This document shows, in pieces, positions 61,712-64,000 of a stretch of DNA of 64,000 nucleotides (position 1 is the stretch's first letter; each line of letters opens with the position of its first letter). Origin of the DNA: JBBIRW01 sp037441565 (lineage in GTDB: Bacteria > Desulfobacterota > JBBIRW01); contig JBBIRW010000004.1 in assembly GCA_037441565.1 (NCBI GenBank), positions 1 through 64,000 on the forward strand. The letters run 5' to 3'. The notes below the pieces were generated by a model. The model was not told the origin of the DNA. It was given only the letters and a program-made list of their open reading frames with translations, and searched no databases. Position numbers and translations under genes: made by a program.

Positions 61712-62050
61712 ATGAAAAAGATAGAGGCTATTATAAAACCTTTTAAACTTGATGAGGTAAAAGAGGCGCTTAATGAAATCGGCGTCCAGGGTATGACTGT
61801 AAGTGAAGTAAAGGGATTTGGTAGACAGCGTGGTCATACGGAACTCTACCGGGGCGCTGAGTATGTTGTTGATTTTCTTCCAAAGATAAAGATAGAGCTT
61901 GTTACAAAAAACGATATGGTTACAAAAATAGTGGAAACGATCCAGAGAACAGCATTTACAGGGAGGATTGGTGATGGAAAGATTTTTATATATCCAGTGG
62001 ATGAAGCTGTGAGAATAAGGACAGGTGAGAGAGGTGAAGATGCGCTCTGA
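61712..62050 (+). CDS. glnB: Nitrogen regulatory protein PII
   Basis: 112 residues, the standard PII length, with KKIEAIIKPFKLDEVK at the start. The T-loop is intact (RGHTELYRGAEYVVDFLPK) with uridylylation Tyr51, and the C-terminal GRIGDGKIF binds ATP/2-oxoglutarate. It would bind the Amt pore or other targets according to 2-oxoglutarate and ATP/ADP. The ATG at 61712 follows GGAGG. It overlaps the ANTAR gene by 11 bases. GlnB versus GlnK cannot be decided; the amt context favours a GlnK-like role. Confidence 0.95.
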   Translation: MKKIEAIIKPFKLDEVKEALNEIGVQGMTVSEVKGFGRQRGHTELYRGAEYVVDFLPKIKIELVTKNDMVTKIVETIQRTAFTGRIGDGKIFIYPVDEAVRIRTGERGEDAL

Positions 62051-62279
62051 AAAAGAGGAATTAAAGAAGCGGATAGAGAAGCTTGAGAGAAAGCTTAAAT
62101 CGAGGATTATTGTTGAGAAGGCAAAGGGTTATCTGATGGAGTGGACCGGAAGCTCGGAAGAATCCGCTTACATCGTCATGAGAAGATTGAGTATGGATAC
62201 GGGAAGATCTATCCGCGATATAGCCGAGGGAATAATCTTTGCATGGAAATGTATAGATATGATAAAGGAGGGAGATTAA
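62040..62279 (+). CDS. Stand-alone ANTAR-domain RNA-binding antiterminator
   Basis: 79 residues: a short coiled coil (~3-22) then an ANTAR domain (~25-75; RIIVEKAKGYLMEWTGSSEE, then SAYIVMRRLSMD and RSIRDIAEGIIFA). ANTAR proteins bind tandem hexaloop hairpins and prevent terminator folding. Here no receiver or nitrate-sensing domain is fused, so the signal must come from elsewhere, perhaps PII, whose gene overlaps it by 11 bases. AGAGG five bases before the ATG sets the start. The matching RNA element is at 57218 in the leader of this operon. Confidence 0.9.
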   Translation: MRSEKEELKKRIEKLERKLKSRIIVEKAKGYLMEWTGSSEESAYIVMRRLSMDTGRSIRDIAEGIIFAWKCIDMIKEGD

Positions 62280-62280
62280 A

Positions 62281-63009
62281 ATGGGATGGTGCAAGCAGAA
62301 GAAGATCCTCGTTATTCAGCATGATATAAGCGAGGGACCAGGGCTATTTGGTCCTCTTATAGATGAAAGTGGATTCATACTGGAACTATGCGAGGTTTAT
62401 AAAGGAAAGAGGATTCCTACCGGCCTTGATGATTTTTCCTCCGTTATTTCCCTTGGAGGACCAATGAGCGCAAATGAATATGAAAGATTTCCCTTCCTTC
62501 TTGAAGAGGAGTCCATGATAAAGGAAATCCTTAGAAGAGGGATCCCCTTTCTTGGTATATGTCTCGGGGCTCAGATGCTTGCAAAGGCTTGCGGAGCAAG
62601 GGTATGGAAGGGTCCGCAAAAGGAGATCGGATGGGGGAGGGTTTCTCTAACACCTCAGGGGTTCGATGATCCAGTTTTTCAGGGATTCAACGGCGAGATC
62701 CCTGTTTTTCAATGGCATGGTGAAACATTTGAGATACCTGAAAACGGGATTTTGCTTGCTTCCTCCCAGCTCTACCCGAATCAGGCAGTTAAAGTGGGAA
62801 GTCGTGCTTATGGGATTCAGTTCCATCTTGAGGTAACAAGGGATATGGTCTCTGAATGGGTTGAGAATTCGCGAGAGGAATTGATAAGGGATGGTTTTGA
62901 TCCAGAGATTATTGAAAGGGAGACCGATATAAACATTGCCATTATGGAATACTGGATGAGAAGATTCTGGAAGAATTTTCTGGAAGATGTAGTCCTGACT
63001 GGCTTTTGA
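62281..63009 (+). CDS. Class I glutamine amidotransferase, GMP synthase-like
   Basis: 242 residues with the full triad of triad-type amidotransferases: Cys94 in GICLGAQML, His in GIQFHLEV and the following Glu. It lacks a fused synthetase domain and does not look like GuaA-N or CarA. It starts directly after the ANTAR gene. Possible roles include glutamine or gamma-glutamyl-compound hydrolysis in nitrogen scavenging (some homologues cleave gamma-glutamyl amines); the acceptor is unknown. Confidence 0.85.
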   Translation: MGWCKQKKILVIQHDISEGPGLFGPLIDESGFILELCEVYKGKRIPTGLDDFSSVISLGGPMSANEYERFPFLLEEESMIKEILRRGIPFLGICLGAQMLAKACGARVWKGPQKEIGWGRVSLTPQGFDDPVFQGFNGEIPVFQWHGETFEIPENGILLASSQLYPNQAVKVGSRAYGIQFHLEVTRDMVSEWVENSREELIRDGFDPEIIERETDINIAIMEYWMRRFWKNFLEDVVLTGF

Positions 63010-63042
63010 TTATTACAGTAAAGCTGTATAATAAACAGGGAT

Positions 63043-64000
63043 ATGAGGAGTTTAAGGGTTGCCCTTGCCCAGATAAATACAACGGTTGGTGATATCTCCG
63101 GGAATGTCAAAAAAATAAACGAATACATATCAATGGCGAAGGAACTAAAGGTTGATTTGATAGCCTTTCCTGAACTCTGTATCACAGGATATCCTCCGGA
63201 GGATCTTCTCCTTAATCCTGCATTCATAGATGAAAATTTAAGGGCGCTTGATGATGTGGCGAGATCGTCAAAAGATATAACTGTAATCATTGGATTTGTT
63301 GATAAGGATGATGATATATTCAATGCAGCAGCACTTATAAATAATGGAGAGATTGTTGCTAAGTATCACAAGATATACCTACCCAATTACAGTGTCTTTG
63401 ATGAATACAGATATTTCCAGGCAGGAAGGGATATACTGCTTTTTTCTCTTCATGGTGTAACAATTGGTTTAAGTATATGTGAGGATATATGGTATCCTGG
63501 TGATCCAACAAGGGCACAGGCGCTGCTGGGAAATGCAGAGCTCATCATAAATATTTCCTCCTCTCCATTTCACGCAGGAAAATCAAGATTCCGTGAGATG
63601 ATGCTGTGTACAAGGGCATCAGATAATAGGGTAAAGATAGCCTATGTGAACCTTGTTGGCGGTCAGGACGAACTGGTCTTCGATGGGTGCAGCTTCATAA
63701 TAAATGAAAAAGGGCAGACCATTGCTATAGGTAAACAGTTTGAGGAGGATCTTATTGTTGCCGATATCAATGCTGATGATGTATTTCGGGAAAGATTACA
63801 TGATCCAAGGCGAAGAGCGGAGAAGATTTCTCTTAGCCTTTCGGAAGAAGAGTTTTACCAGAGAAGGATTAAGAAGATCATCCTTAAAGGTTCCCCTAAA
63901 TATGATCCCAAACCCTCATTACCTGAAAGAAATGTTAGGAGGATCGAAGGGGTGGAGGAGATTTACAGGGCATTGACACTTGGTGTAAGGGATTATGTGA
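63043..64000 (+). CDS. nadE: Glutamine-dependent NAD synthetase, 3' partial
   Basis: The frame from ATG 63043 is open to the end of the window (319 residues so far). It starts with a nitrilase-type glutaminase domain: RVALAQINTTVGD, catalytic Glu44 in FPELCITGYPPEDLL, Lys110 in YHKIYLPNY and Cys146 in SICEDIWYPGD. The residues around 305-319 (VEEIYRALTLGVRDYV) match the beginning of the NAD synthetase domain. The enzyme amidates nicotinate adenine dinucleotide using glutamine ammonia. Confidence 0.92.
   Translation, partial: MRSLRVALAQINTTVGDISGNVKKINEYISMAKELKVDLIAFPELCITGYPPEDLLLNPAFIDENLRALDDVARSSKDITVIIGFVDKDDDIFNAAALINNGEIVAKYHKIYLPNYSVFDEYRYFQAGRDILLFSLHGVTIGLSICEDIWYPGDPTRAQALLGNAELIINISSSPFHAGKSRFREMMLCTRASDNRVKIAYVNLVGGQDELVFDGCSFIINEKGQTIAIGKQFEEDLIVADINADDVFRERLHDPRRRAEKISLSLSEEEFYQRRIKKIILKGSPKYDPKPSLPERNVRRIEGVEEIYRALTLGVRDYV

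Overview
The window comes from a Gram-negative bacterium (lpxC, two secretion/pilus systems, a secretin, an outer-membrane barrel candidate) with strictly anaerobic-looking central metabolism: a four-subunit 2-oxoglutarate:ferredoxin oxidoreductase, HdrB/HdrC-like proteins and a ferredoxin-type split glutamate synthase. It uses selenocysteine: the selD reading frame is interrupted by an in-frame UGA at the active-site position. Arginine is mostly AGA/AGG and isoleucine often ATA, as is common in thermophiles. I would guess a Nitrospirota- or Desulfobacterota-like lineage, but no phylum can be fixed from the sequence alone.

Layout. 1-4.9 kb: sucC (5' end missing), sucD and korDABC, ending at a strong terminator. 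4.9-7.2 kb: ndk, rlmN, mtnP. 7.2-18.2 kb: a type IV pilus (T4P)/MSHA-like locus in unusual order (PilO-PilP fusion, secretin, PilB, PilC, major pilin, three minor pilins, PilM, PilN, TPR lipoprotein). 18.2-27.4 kb: RodZ-like protein, recO, glyQ, glyS, smc, ftsY. 27.4-32.2 kb: a consensus sigma70 promoter and an operon of hdrB-, hdrC-like and three glutamate synthase genes. 32.3-41.7 kb: zapB-like, zapA, 6S RNA, fau, rny, ymdB, tyrS, tRNA-Ile, tRNA-Ala, yebC, ruvC (apparent ATT start), ruvA, ruvB, a DUF2905 gene, lpxC. 41.8-47.8 kb: DUF4390, NtrY-like kinase, NtrX/NtrC-like regulator, PEGA-domain Ser/Thr kinase. 47.8-50.8 kb (minus): tadABC. 50.9-54.8 kb: GAF/PAS histidine kinase, LysR regulator (minus), TSUP transporter. 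54.8-57.1 kb: selD (Sec), thiI. 57.1-64 kb: a nitrogen operon.

The most interesting part is the nitrogen operon. A sigma54 promoter with exact -24/-12 spacing starts a short leader holding two tandem hairpins with hexaloops AGAGGA and AAAGGC (A at position 1, G at position 4). The second is mutually exclusive with a perfect intrinsic terminator. This is the RNA architecture bound by ANTAR antiterminators, and a small ANTAR protein is encoded 4.8 kb downstream in the same operon, directly after amt, a flotillin-like gene and glnB. The operon therefore looks self-controlled at two levels, sigma54 activation and ANTAR antitermination. It also has an ammonium channel with an unrecognised C-terminal extension of about 140 residues, an undescribed 59-residue ORF, an outer-membrane protein, a class I glutamine amidotransferase and a glutamine-dependent NAD synthetase.

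The window is unified by 2-oxoglutarate, ferredoxin and glutamine: SucCD/Kor interconvert succinate, succinyl-CoA and 2-oxoglutarate, the split glutamate synthase consumes 2-oxoglutarate, and PII senses it. No mobile element, CRISPR array or rRNA gene was seen, and no gene-free gap exceeds 300 bases.
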